This document shows positions 17,801 through 28,648 of a stretch of DNA of 64,000 nucleotides, one piece after another; position 1 is the stretch's first letter, and each line of letters opens with the position of its first letter. The DNA is taken from NCBI GenBank assembly GCA_004557655.1, contig SFGJ01000002.1, positions 128,410-192,409 on the forward strand. Direction: 5' to 3'. Source of the DNA: Clostridiales bacterium. Its GTDB lineage: Bacteria > Bacillota > Clostridia > Oscillospirales > Oscillospiraceae. Under the pieces are notes generated by a model. That model saw nothing but the letters and a program-made list of their open reading frames with translations, made no database searches and had not been told where the DNA came from. A program made the position numbers and the translations under genes.

Positions 17801-18747
17801 TGCTGGAGCTGGAGATCAAGCCGGGCTCCTCCATGGGCGGCGCCGTGAGCGGTATGGGCGGCGGCGCTATGAACTCTATGGGTAGCGCCATGGGCGGCAT
17901 GGGCGGATCCTCTATGAGCGGAGCCATGGCCTCTACGGGCACCTCGGCCTCTGCCGGGGAAGGCTCCGGCGGAGAGAGCTTTAAGCTGGGTGAGGTGGCC
18001 ACTCTGGAGCACACCGTCAGCATGAGCACCATCAGCCGCATGGAGCAGCGCCGCTGCATTACTGTGACGGCCAAGGTGCATCCCGACTACAATGTGACCA
18101 AGGTATCCGGAGCTGCCATCCGGGCCGTGGAGAATCTGGAGCTGCCTGCAGGGGTGACGGTGGAATTTGACGGCGAAAACGAGACCATCATGGAGGCCAT
18201 GGAGCAGCTGGTACTGATGCTTCTGCTGGGCGTGCTGCTGGTGTATCTGGTGATGGTGGCGCAGTTCCAGTCGCTGAAATCCCCATTCATCGTCATGTTC
18301 ACCATTCCTCTGGCCTTCACTGGGGGCTTCCTGATCCTGCTCATAGGCGGGGTGGAACTGAGCGTGGTGTCCCTTATCGGATTTGTGATGCTGGTGGGTG
18401 TCATCGTCAACAACGGCATCGTGCTGGTGGACTATACCAATCAGCTCCGGCTGGAGGGCATGGAACGGCGGGAGGCCATCGTGGAGGCGGGTGTTACCCG
18501 CCTGCGGCCCATCCTCATGACATCCATTACCACCATTCTGGGACTTTTGGTCATGGCCTTCGGCGGCGACGCCGGCACGGCCCTGATGCAGCCCATGGCA
18601 CTGGTGTGCATCGGCGGATTGATATACGCAACGCTGATGACGCTGCTGGTGGTGCCGTGTATGTACGACATCCTCAGCCGCAGGGAGTTGCGGAAGGTGG
18701 AGGAAAAAGACCTGACCTATGAGGAAACGGACGAGGCAAAGATATAA
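14815..18747 (+). CDS. Large RND-family exporter with an ATT start
   Basis: A proton-driven efflux protein of 1310 aa, of the HAE1/SwrC type found in Firmicutes. Helix 1 is at about 14-33. A coiled-coil insert occupies about 200-400 in the first extracellular domain. Helices 2-6 are at about 555-720, with GMLVDNSVVVIEN carrying the proton-relay aspartate. A second half ends in helices near 1125-1290. Two Met/Gly/Ser-rich linkers lie near 823-842 and 1004-1050. The family N-terminus (PRFSVKKPLTVFV) is in frame only from an ATT at 14815, 9 bases after GGAGG; the next usable start is GTG 14854, inside helix 1. No partner genes are adjacent. Confidence 0.88.
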   Translation: MPRFSVKKPLTVFVAVLAIMVLGVVAYLKMTPDLLPNMDFPYVVIVTTDPGASPETVEAEITKPMEQAMATLNEIKHISSTSQNSMSMVVLEFEQGVNMDSTGVDIQQKIAILQGGWDDTVGTPYVLKINPTMLPVEIAAVSRENTDVAELSEFVEKTLTNKMEGITGVASVSVSGLLKRQMNVILSQEKMDALSGRLAEAVNEQLDAAQTQLEQTRQQLLDAKAMIRTAEETAIAQAATKALEAVRDSMWEMEAQAAQLTDKLAELQTILQRKTELEMKKAGYDARIAAIERNILLTEEQKAEQIAAVKAESGYVQMEAELAEIDLRLAALGTDWDHLLEEIEKTSQQLAALQEKIRQFKEDNSVLAGMVEKITSGAMTVADGAQQIVAGNIRIDTALTQLEAGFATLEQSRASALEQTNLKNVLQLSTVGALLTAQNFSMPAGYIEDGNGVQYMVSVGDNISTREELQRLILFDLGMEGVEPIRLEDVAEVFVTDNSGQIYAKLNGENGVTLTFNKQSTYATAEVSENISRRFEELTQEYEGLHFTPLMDQGDYIRIIIHSILSSLAWGALFAILILYLFLRDLRPTVITLVAIPVSVIFAVVLMYFCGVTINMISLSGLAVAVGMLVDNSVVVIENIYRLRAKGASVFQAAVAGAGQVLGAITASTLTTVCVFLPIVFVEGITKQLFTDLALTMTFSLLASLLIALTLVPAMAAGMLQKQKPMKPGLLDKVYPGYRKAVAWSLRHKAAVLGAAVVLLVGSAALTIHRGFVFMPEIDLNTVSVTITMPEGCDHDKAAELADEVTRRALTIDNVQTVGAAMSSSSAMSMMNMGGMGGTGGDYDVTAYIIVPEGESGNAAGRELVELCKDMECTVSYAGAADSMTQMMTGSGISLRVYGENMEDLQTAAGTVAETLRSVEGIRRASDGLSDAVPAIHLTVDRSKAMRHGMTVAQVYMQVASALSTSASSADMTLDGQSMDVIIALSDAQKVDLEKLLELEIKPGSSMGGAVSGMGGGAMNSMGSAMGGMGGSSMSGAMASTGTSASAGEGSGGESFKLGEVATLEHTVSMSTISRMEQRRCITVTAKVHPDYNVTKVSGAAIRAVENLELPAGVTVEFDGENETIMEAMEQLVLMLLLGVLLVYLVMVAQFQSLKSPFIVMFTIPLAFTGGFLILLIGGVELSVVSLIGFVMLVGVIVNNGIVLVDYTNQLRLEGMERREAIVEAGVTRLRPILMTSITTILGLLVMAFGGDAGTALMQPMALVCIGGLIYATLMTLLVVPCMYDILSRRELRKVEEKDLTYEETDEAKI

Positions 18748-18750
18748 AAA

Positions 18751-18776
18751 ACGCACGGCTTTGCCGTGCGTTTTTT
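18751..18776 (+). terminator. Rho-independent terminator
   Basis: Stem ACGCACGGC / GCCGTGCGT followed by TTTTTT, ending the RND gene. Confidence 0.92.
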
Positions 18777-18852
18777 ATGCAATTCGGGAAGGGACGCGGG
18801 AACGCGGCCAATAAAAAATCCGAGAAAACACCCGGAAAAGCACAAAAAACTA

Positions 18853-18882
18853 TTGACAAGGGGGAGCTTGGCCTGCTATAAT
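18853..18882 (+). promoter_or_regulatory. Strong promoter of rpoBC and its 200-base leader
   Basis: Perfect TTGACA (18853-18858) and TATAAT (18877-18882), spacer 18, with TGC before the -10. The transcript leader runs from about 18889 to 19089 and contains no ORF or terminator that I can see. Confidence 0.88.
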
Positions 18883-19089
18883 AAAGCGATTATGTTCGGA
18901 TAGTGGGAACATATCCCCTTTTACTATCTGCCCATAGGATACCATCTCCTGCCGCGGATTACAAGCGGGAAGAGCGAAAAAGAAACAACAAACCCGTGCG
19001 TATCATAAATGGAAGCGGCGCGATCCGGGCGTAAGATACCGAATTCCGCGAGTGAAAATGTTAAGATAAAAGCAAGAAAGGCGTGAGTA

Positions 19090-22000
19090 TTGAAGATGGC
19101 CAAGGACAAGTACTACGGCAAAACCCTGCGCAAGAATTTTGCCAGACACGAAGAGGTCATGGCGATGCCCAACCTGCTGGAGATCCAGAAGAAGAGCTAC
19201 AGGTGGTTCCTGGAGACCGGCCTGCATGAGGTGTTTGAGGATGTGGCTTCCATCACCGACTATGCCGGCAACCTGGAGCTGAGCTTCATAGACTTCAGCA
19301 TGAACGAGCAGCCCAAGTACGATGTGGAGGAGTGCAAGGCACGGGATGCTACCTATGCCGCTCCCATGAAGGTGAGCGTGCGGCTGCACAACAAGGAGAC
19401 CGGCGAGATCAAAGAGCAGGAGATCTTCATGGGCGACTTCCCCCTGATGACCCAGTCCGGCACCTTCGTCATCAACGGCGCGGAGCGTGTGGTGGTCAGC
19501 CAGATCGTCCGCTCCCCCGGCATCTATTACGGCAAGGAGATCGACCTGAAGACCGATCTGCCCCTGCTGACCTCCACCGTCATTCCTTATCGCGGCGCAT
19601 GGCTGGAGTACGAGACCGACACCAGCGAGGTGTTCTGGGTCCGCATCGATAAGAACCGGAAGCTCCCCATCACCTGCCTCATCCGCGCCCTGGGCCTGAA
19701 GACCGACAGCGAGATTCTGGACCGTTTCGGCGATGACCGGCGCATTGTGGCCACCCTGGAAAAGGACGGCTGCAAGTCCTACGAGGACGCCATGCTGGAG
19801 ATTTACCGCAAGCTGCGCCCCGGCGAGCCCCCCACGCTGGACTCCGCCGAGACCTTGCTCAATAATCTCTTCTTCGATCCCCGGCGGTACGATCTGAGTA
19901 TAGTGGGCCGGTATAAGTTCAACAAGAAGCTGACCTTGTGGGCCATTGCCCGGGACCGCAAGCTGGCCGTGCCGGTGGCCGATCCCACTACCGGAGAAAT
20001 TCTCTTTGACGAGGGTCATGTACTCACCGGCAAGGAGTGCCGTGAGCTGGACGCCATCGGCGTGAGCGAGGTGTCCGTTCTGGCCGACGACGGCGCTGTG
20101 GTGCGCGTTTTCACCAACAGGATGTGCGACATGAGCCGCTTTGTTTCCTTCGATCCCAAGGCCGAGTGCGGCATCAAGGAGCGTGTGCGCTATGACGTGC
20201 TGCAGGAGCTTATGAGCCAGTTCCGGGGCCAGGAGCTCATTGACCAGTGCCGCCTGCGTGCCGATGAGCTGGTGCCCAAGCACATCATCGTGGACGACAT
20301 TCTGGCATCCATCAACTATATGAACGCCCTGGCTCACGGTCTGGTGACCAAGGACGACATTGACCATCTGGGCAACCGCCGCCTGCGCTGCGTGGGCGAG
20401 CTGCTGCAGAATCAGTTCCGCATCGGCTTTAGCCGCATGGAGCGTGTCATCCGTGAGCGCATGACCATCCAGGATCTGGATGTGGTCACCCCCCAGAGCC
20501 TCATTAATATCCGGCCTGTCACCGCCGCCATCAAGGAGTTCTTCGGTTCCAGTCCCCTGAGCCAGTTTATGGACCAGACCAACCCCCTGGCGGAGCTGAC
20601 CCATAAGCGCCGCCTGTCCGCTCTGGGCCCCGGTGGTCTTTCCCGCGAGCGTGCTAACATGGAAGTGCGTGACGTGCACTATTCCCACTATGGCCGTATG
20701 TGCCCCATTGAGACTCCCGAAGGTCCCAATATCGGCCTGATCTCCTATCTGGCCACCTATGCCCGGGTCAACGAGTACGGCTTCATTGAAGCACCCTTCC
20801 GCATGGTGGACCATGAGACCGGTAAGGTCACCGACGAGATCCACTATATGACCGCCGATGTGGAGGACCAGTATGTGGTCTGCCAGGCTGCCGAGCCTGT
20901 GGACGAGGAGGGCCGCCTCACCGCTAAGCGTATCACCTGCCGCCACCGGGACGAGATCATCCAGGTGGAGCCGCAATATGTGGACTACATGGACATCTCC
21001 CCCCGTATGATGGTGTCCATAGCCACTGCCATGATCCCCTTCCTGCCCAACGACGACGCCAACCGCGCGCTGATGGGCGCCAACATGCAGCGGCAGGCCG
21101 TGCCTCTGCTCAAGCCCCATGCCCCCATCGTGGGCACCGGCATGGAGCACAAGATCTGCCTGGATTCCGAGGTGGCCGTGCTGGCCGAGGGTGACGGTGT
21201 GGTCACCAAGGTGGACGCCCGGGCCATCACTGTGCGCTATGACAGCGGCGAGACCAAGGAATATAAGCTCATCAAGTTCCTCCGCTCCAACCACGGCACC
21301 TGCATCAACCAGACACCTATCGTGTCCGTGGGCGAGCGTGTCCATGGCGGCGAGGATCCCACGGTGCTGGCCGACGGCCCCGCCACCGAGCAGGGCGAGA
21401 TCGCGCTGGGCCAGAACATCCTGGTGGGCTTCATGACCTGGGAAGGTTATAACTACGAAGATGCCGTGCTGCTCAACGAGCGGCTGGTGAAGGAGGACCT
21501 GTATACCTCTATCCATATCGAGGAATACGAGATCGATGCCCGCGACACCAAGCTGGGGCCTGAAGAGATCACCCGTGACATCCCCAATGTGGGAGAGGAT
21601 GCCCTGAAGGATTTGGACGAGCGGGGCATCATCCGTGTGGGCGCCGAGGTTCGCGCCGGCGACATTCTGGTGGGCAAGGTCACCCCCAAGGGTGAGACGG
21701 AGCTCACCGCCGAAGAGCGTCTGCTGCGGGCCATCTTCGGTGAAAAGGCGCGGGAAGTCCGCGACACCTCCCTGAAGGTGCCCCACGGCGAGAGCGGCAT
21801 CATCGTGGATGCCAAGGTATTTACCCGTGAAAACGGCGACGAGCTGGGCCCGGGCGTGAATCAGGTGGTCCGCGTGTATATCGCCCAGCGCCGCAAGATC
21901 CAGGTGGGCGACAAGATGGCCGGCCGCCACGGCAACAAGGGCGTTGTGTCCCGGGTGCTGCCTCAGGAGGATATGCCCTTCCTGCCCGACGGCACACCGC

Positions 22001-22779
22001 TGGACATCGTGCTCAACCCCCTGGGCGTTCCCTCCCGTATGAACATCGGTCAGGTGCTGGAGGTGCATCTGGGCTATGCCGCCAAGACCCTGGGCTGGAA
22101 GGTAGCCACCCCCATCTTCGACGGCGCCACCGATAAGGACATTGCTGAGGCCCTGGAGCAGGCCGGTCTTGACCCCGAGGGCAAGAGCTGGCTGTATGAC
22201 GGCCGTACCGGCGAGCGGTTTGACAACAAGGTCACCGTGGGCTATGTGTACTTCCTGAAGCTGCACCATCTGGTGGACGACAAGATCCACGCCCGCTCCA
22301 CCGGCCCCTACTCCCTGGTGACCCAGCAGCCTCTGGGCGGCAAGGCCCAGTTCGGCGGCCAGCGCTTCGGTGAGATGGAAGTCTGGGCCCTGGAGGCTTA
22401 CGGAGCCAGCTACACCCTGCAGGAGATCCTCACCGTGAAGTCCGACGATGTCACCGGCCGTGTCCGCACCTACGAGGCCATCGTCAAGGGGCACAATGTG
22501 CCCACCCCCGGCGTGCCGGAGTCCTTCAAGGTGCTGGTCAAGGAGCTGCAGTCCCTGTGCCTGGATATTCAGGTGCTGGACGAGAACGGCAACGAGATCG
22601 AACTGAAAGAGGACGAGGACGCTCTGGACACCTTCAATCTGGCCCGCATGGATGCTGATGACGACCGCCAGCTCCGCTTTGCCGACGAGGATGAACTGGC
22701 TGACGCCGGCTACGAAGAGGTCGACGATGAGGAAGTGGACGATTCCTACGACAGCGTCGACGAGGACGATGAGTTTTAA
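19090..22779 (+). CDS. rpoB: DNA-directed RNA polymerase subunit beta
   Basis: A 1229-aa core RNA polymerase subunit. The rifampicin region (SPLSQFMDQTNPLAE and THKRRLSALG) keeps the wild-type D, H and S residues, so it predicts rifampicin sensitivity. GDKMAGRHGNKGVVS and SLVTQQPLGGKAQFGGQRFG are the catalytic-core blocks. The C-terminus carries an acidic tail (about 1195-1229). GAAAGG lies 8 bases before TTG 19090 but 14 before ATG 19096, so TTG is preferred; the difference is two residues. It is co-transcribed with rpoC 20 bases downstream. Confidence 0.97.
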   Translation: MKMAKDKYYGKTLRKNFARHEEVMAMPNLLEIQKKSYRWFLETGLHEVFEDVASITDYAGNLELSFIDFSMNEQPKYDVEECKARDATYAAPMKVSVRLHNKETGEIKEQEIFMGDFPLMTQSGTFVINGAERVVVSQIVRSPGIYYGKEIDLKTDLPLLTSTVIPYRGAWLEYETDTSEVFWVRIDKNRKLPITCLIRALGLKTDSEILDRFGDDRRIVATLEKDGCKSYEDAMLEIYRKLRPGEPPTLDSAETLLNNLFFDPRRYDLSIVGRYKFNKKLTLWAIARDRKLAVPVADPTTGEILFDEGHVLTGKECRELDAIGVSEVSVLADDGAVVRVFTNRMCDMSRFVSFDPKAECGIKERVRYDVLQELMSQFRGQELIDQCRLRADELVPKHIIVDDILASINYMNALAHGLVTKDDIDHLGNRRLRCVGELLQNQFRIGFSRMERVIRERMTIQDLDVVTPQSLINIRPVTAAIKEFFGSSPLSQFMDQTNPLAELTHKRRLSALGPGGLSRERANMEVRDVHYSHYGRMCPIETPEGPNIGLISYLATYARVNEYGFIEAPFRMVDHETGKVTDEIHYMTADVEDQYVVCQAAEPVDEEGRLTAKRITCRHRDEIIQVEPQYVDYMDISPRMMVSIATAMIPFLPNDDANRALMGANMQRQAVPLLKPHAPIVGTGMEHKICLDSEVAVLAEGDGVVTKVDARAITVRYDSGETKEYKLIKFLRSNHGTCINQTPIVSVGERVHGGEDPTVLADGPATEQGEIALGQNILVGFMTWEGYNYEDAVLLNERLVKEDLYTSIHIEEYEIDARDTKLGPEEITRDIPNVGEDALKDLDERGIIRVGAEVRAGDILVGKVTPKGETELTAEERLLRAIFGEKAREVRDTSLKVPHGESGIIVDAKVFTRENGDELGPGVNQVVRVYIAQRRKIQVGDKMAGRHGNKGVVSRVLPQEDMPFLPDGTPLDIVLNPLGVPSRMNIGQVLEVHLGYAAKTLGWKVATPIFDGATDKDIAEALEQAGLDPEGKSWLYDGRTGERFDNKVTVGYVYFLKLHHLVDDKIHARSTGPYSLVTQQPLGGKAQFGGQRFGEMEVWALEAYGASYTLQEILTVKSDDVTGRVRTYEAIVKGHNVPTPGVPESFKVLVKELQSLCLDIQVLDENGNEIELKEDEDALDTFNLARMDADDDRQLRFADEDELADAGYEEVDDEEVDDSYDSVDEDDEF

Positions 22780-22799
22780 GGAAGGGAGGAGCTACTACA

Positions 22800-26513
<3,714 letters not shown>

Positions 26514-26535
26514 TTTGAAATAGCTGAAGATTGAT

Positions 26536-26577
26536 AAGGGCCCCCGCCGGGCAAGTGCGGTGTTCATAAGACAGTTA
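26536..26577 (+). repeat. Left arm of a 40-base imperfect inverted repeat
   Basis: Contains GGCCCCCGCC and GGTGTTCATAAGACAGTTAA. The reverse complement of 27066-27106 has the same two blocks (19 of 20 and 10 of 10 identical) around a slightly different middle. Confidence 0.75.
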
Positions 26578-26610
26578 AAACGGCGTGACGAAAGCGGTCA
26601 CGCCGTTTTT
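26577..26610 (+). terminator. Terminator after rpoC
   Basis: Stem AAAACGGCGTGAC / GTCACGCCGTTTT with a T-run, directly inside the left repeat arm boundary. Confidence 0.88.
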
Positions 26611-26739
26611 CATATGCCGGGTAGTCACCAAGCGATACAAAGAGACATCCTTGTTTGGAATAGCGGAACACGGAATGTACATACAGAGAGCATCCCCGTA
26701 TAGAAGTGCGTCCTTAGTATCTGTTCGACAAACTGAAAT

Positions 26740-26958
26740 TTAATACTCAATGACAATTTTCTTGCACTTCTCGCAGAGCCAAGCCTCCGCAGACGCTCCA
26801 CCAAAAGGTCCACCGATTGACTTTTCATTGAGTTTGATTGACTTGCCCCCACCAATGTTGAGGGCCGCAATAACTCGTTCTTTTTCGCTCCAATAGACAC
26901 CATCTCTGCATTGAATACAACCGAGTTGCATTTCTTCACCACAATACGGACATTTCAT
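26740..26958 (-). CDS. Small zinc-ribbon protein (DUF6487/PF20097-like)
   Basis: A 72-aa cytoplasmic protein. MKCPYCGEEM at the start and LCEKCKKIVIEY at the end give two CxxC pairs, a split zinc ribbon. The middle (GVYWSEKERVI) matches a small family seen across Firmicutes. The ATG at 26958 follows GAGGTG by 6 bases. It is clearly AT-richer than rpoC and the ribosomal genes and lies opposite to them between inverted repeats, so it is probably an acquired insert. The function is unknown. Confidence 0.7.
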   Translation of the reverse strand: MKCPYCGEEMQLGCIQCRDGVYWSEKERVIAALNIGGGKSIKLNEKSIGGPFGGASAEAWLCEKCKKIVIEY

Positions 26959-27065
26959 TTTAATCACCTCTACAAATTCCAGTTTATCGATTTGTTTGAC
27001 TCCATATTATCACATAACGGAACAGAATACAAGAACAGCTACAGCAGCGCAAACTATTGTGGCTG

Positions 27066-27106
27066 TTAACTGTCTTACGAACACCGCCCGCAGTGGCGGG
27101 GGCCTT
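27066..27106 (-). repeat. Right arm of the inverted repeat
   Basis: The reverse-complement partner of 26536-26577. The two arms bound a 571-bp segment that holds the zinc-ribbon gene. No target duplication is evident just outside. Confidence 0.75.
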
Positions 27107-27173
27107 TTGCCTATTTTGCCGGAATCAGAGGAGAAATTTCAGTGAAATATACAAAAAAATCCAGCGAACAGTC

Positions 27174-27202
27174 TTGACGCATTTTCAAGGCTATGCTATA
27201 AT
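27174..27202 (+). promoter_or_regulatory. Promoter of the L7Ae-rpsL-rpsG-fusA-tuf cluster
   Basis: TTGACG (27174-27179) and TATAAT (27197-27202) with a 17-base spacer and TGC before the -10. Confidence 0.85.
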
Positions 27203-27261
27203 TCTAACTTGCGTGGGTAGCATCCTGCGGACTTTGTTATGCACAAACGGGAGGGACCTGC

Positions 27262-27510
27262 GTGGAGGACACACACTGCCGGCGGCCGGGAGTTACCGGC
27301 CTGCGCCAGACGCAAAAGGCGGTGGCAAAGGGCTTGGCGGCCCGTGTCTGGCTGGCTTGTGACGCCGATCCGGCGCTGACGGAGCCGATACTGCGGATGT
27401 GTCAGTCGGCGGGCATCCCCGTGGAGCAGGGGCTTACCATGGCCCGGCTGGGACAGGCCTGCCGCATAGATGTGGGCTGTGCCGCCGCCGCGGAGCTTAA
27501 ACCACAGTGA
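27262..27510 (+). CDS. rplGB: L7Ae-family ribosomal protein (YbxF/RplGB type)
   Basis: An 82-aa RNA-binding protein of the L7Ae/L30e fold, which binds kink-turns. It has TGLRQTQKAVAKGLA (the RNA-contact helix) and GIPVEQGLTMARLGQACRIDVG, the conserved C-terminal loop. Its place between rpoC and rpsL matches ybxF in Bacillus. GGGAGG precedes the GTG start at 27262. It is short for the family but complete. Confidence 0.82.
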   Translation: MEDTHCRRPGVTGLRQTQKAVAKGLAARVWLACDADPALTEPILRMCQSAGIPVEQGLTMARLGQACRIDVGCAAAAELKPQ

Positions 27511-27601
27511 TTTGTTCCATCCGGAATAAAAAACCTTTATTCCGAGGAAAATATAGGGAGACTTTCTCCCGAAACCATTCTATAGAAAGGAGAAATAAAG
27601 C

Positions 27602-28018
27602 ATGCCTACCTTTAATCAGCTGGTCAAGCAGGGCAGAAAGCAGGCTACTTACAAGTCCAATTCCCCCGCTATGCAGAAGGGTTTGAACACACTGAAGAAC
27701 AAGGAAACCAACCTTTCCGCTCCTCAGAAGCGTGGCGTCTGCACCGCCGTGAGAACTGCTACCCCCAAGAAGCCTAACTCCGCTCTGCGTAAGATCGCCC
27801 GTGTGCGTCTGACCAATGGCTACGAGGTCACCGCTTACATTCCCGGCGTGGGTCATTCCCTGCAGGAGCACTCTGTGGTGATGATCCGTGGCGGCCGTGT
27901 AAAGGACCTGCCCGGCGTCCGTTACCACATCATCCGTGGTACGCTGGATACCCAGGGTGTCAGCGGCCGTATGCAGGCTCGCTCCAAGTACGGCGCCAAG
28001 CGCCCCAAGAGCAAGTAA
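27602..28018 (+). CDS. rpsL: 30S ribosomal protein S12
   Basis: A 138-aa decoding-centre ribosomal protein. TPKKPNSALRK and GGRVKDLPGVRYH keep both lysines whose change gives streptomycin resistance, so the allele looks sensitive. AGAAAGGAG lies before the ATG. The 90-base gap after the L7Ae gene contains a small hairpin (GGAATAAA / TTTATTCC, 27521-27542) without a T-run. Confidence 0.97.
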   Translation: MPTFNQLVKQGRKQATYKSNSPAMQKGLNTLKNKETNLSAPQKRGVCTAVRTATPKKPNSALRKIARVRLTNGYEVTAYIPGVGHSLQEHSVVMIRGGRVKDLPGVRYHIIRGTLDTQGVSGRMQARSKYGAKRPKSK

Positions 28019-28038
28019 GCAAATTTAATTTGAGCTTT

Positions 28039-28108
28039 GCCGAAAAGGTTTATATATGTATTACCTCTTTGGCAGGCCGTACAGCGGCAAAAGCGTGCCG
28101 CTGAGTAC
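28039..28108 (+). promoter_or_regulatory. Two hairpins in the rpsL-rpsG spacer
   Basis: An 11-bp imperfect stem (28039-28049 with 28063-28073) and a strong stem GTACAGCGGCA / TGCCGCTGAGTAC (28079-28108). Neither has a T-run. They lie just before the rpsG ribosome binding site and could be an S7 or S12 autoregulatory site. Confidence 0.45.
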
Positions 28109-28144
28109 CTATGAAATCATATTTTTATGAAGGAGGGAAGCAAA

Positions 28145-28615
28145 GTGCCCAGAAGAGGTAATGTTCCCAAGAGAGAAATTTTGCCCGATCCTATGTACGG
28201 CTCCGTGCTGGTGACCAAGCTGGTCAACAGCATTATGCTGGACGGCAAGAAGGGCGTGGCTCAGAAGGTCGTCTACGGTGCCTTTGACATCATCAAGGAG
28301 AAGACCGACAAGGAGCCTCTGGAAGTTTTCACTGAGGCTATGGAAAACATTATGCCCAGCCTCGAGGTCAAGGCCCGCCGTGTGGGCGGCGCCACCTATC
28401 AGGTCCCCATGGAAGTGCGTCCCGCCCGTCGTCAGACCCTGGGCCTGCGCTGGCTGACCGCTTATTCCCGCGCCCGCAGCGAGCGCACCATGGCTGAGCG
28501 CCTGGCAGGCGAGATCATGGATGCTGCCAACAACACCGGCAGCGCAGTCAAGAAACGCGAAGATACCCACAAGATGGCCGAATCCAACAAGGCGTTCGCC
28601 CATTTCCGTTGGTAA
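28145..28615 (+). CDS. rpsG: 30S ribosomal protein S7
   Basis: A 156-aa head-of-30S protein. The correct start is GTG 28145 (PRRGNVPKREILPDP), 6 bases after AAGGAGGG. An ATG at 28127 lies upstream of that site and would add an odd leader. The conserved GGATYQVPMEV and RKREDTHKMAE-type C-terminus are present. It is followed by fusA 33 bases later. Confidence 0.96.
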   Translation: MPRRGNVPKREILPDPMYGSVLVTKLVNSIMLDGKKGVAQKVVYGAFDIIKEKTDKEPLEVFTEAMENIMPSLEVKARRVGGATYQVPMEVRPARRQTLGLRWLTAYSRARSERTMAERLAGEIMDAANNTGSAVKKREDTHKMAESNKAFAHFRW

Positions 28616-28648
28616 TCGCGGCGTAATCGGTAAAAAAAGGAGAACAGT

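Noticed and set aside
19003..22494. A 1163-codon open frame on the strand opposite rpoB, and similar long frames opposite rpoC and the RND gene
   Set aside because: They mirror highly biased GC-rich codons of strongly conserved genes, read as His/Gly/Leu-rich nonsense and lack ribosome binding sites.
28127..28129. ATG 28127 as the start of rpsG
   Set aside because: It lies upstream of the AAGGAGG that serves GTG 28145 and gives a non-homologous leader.
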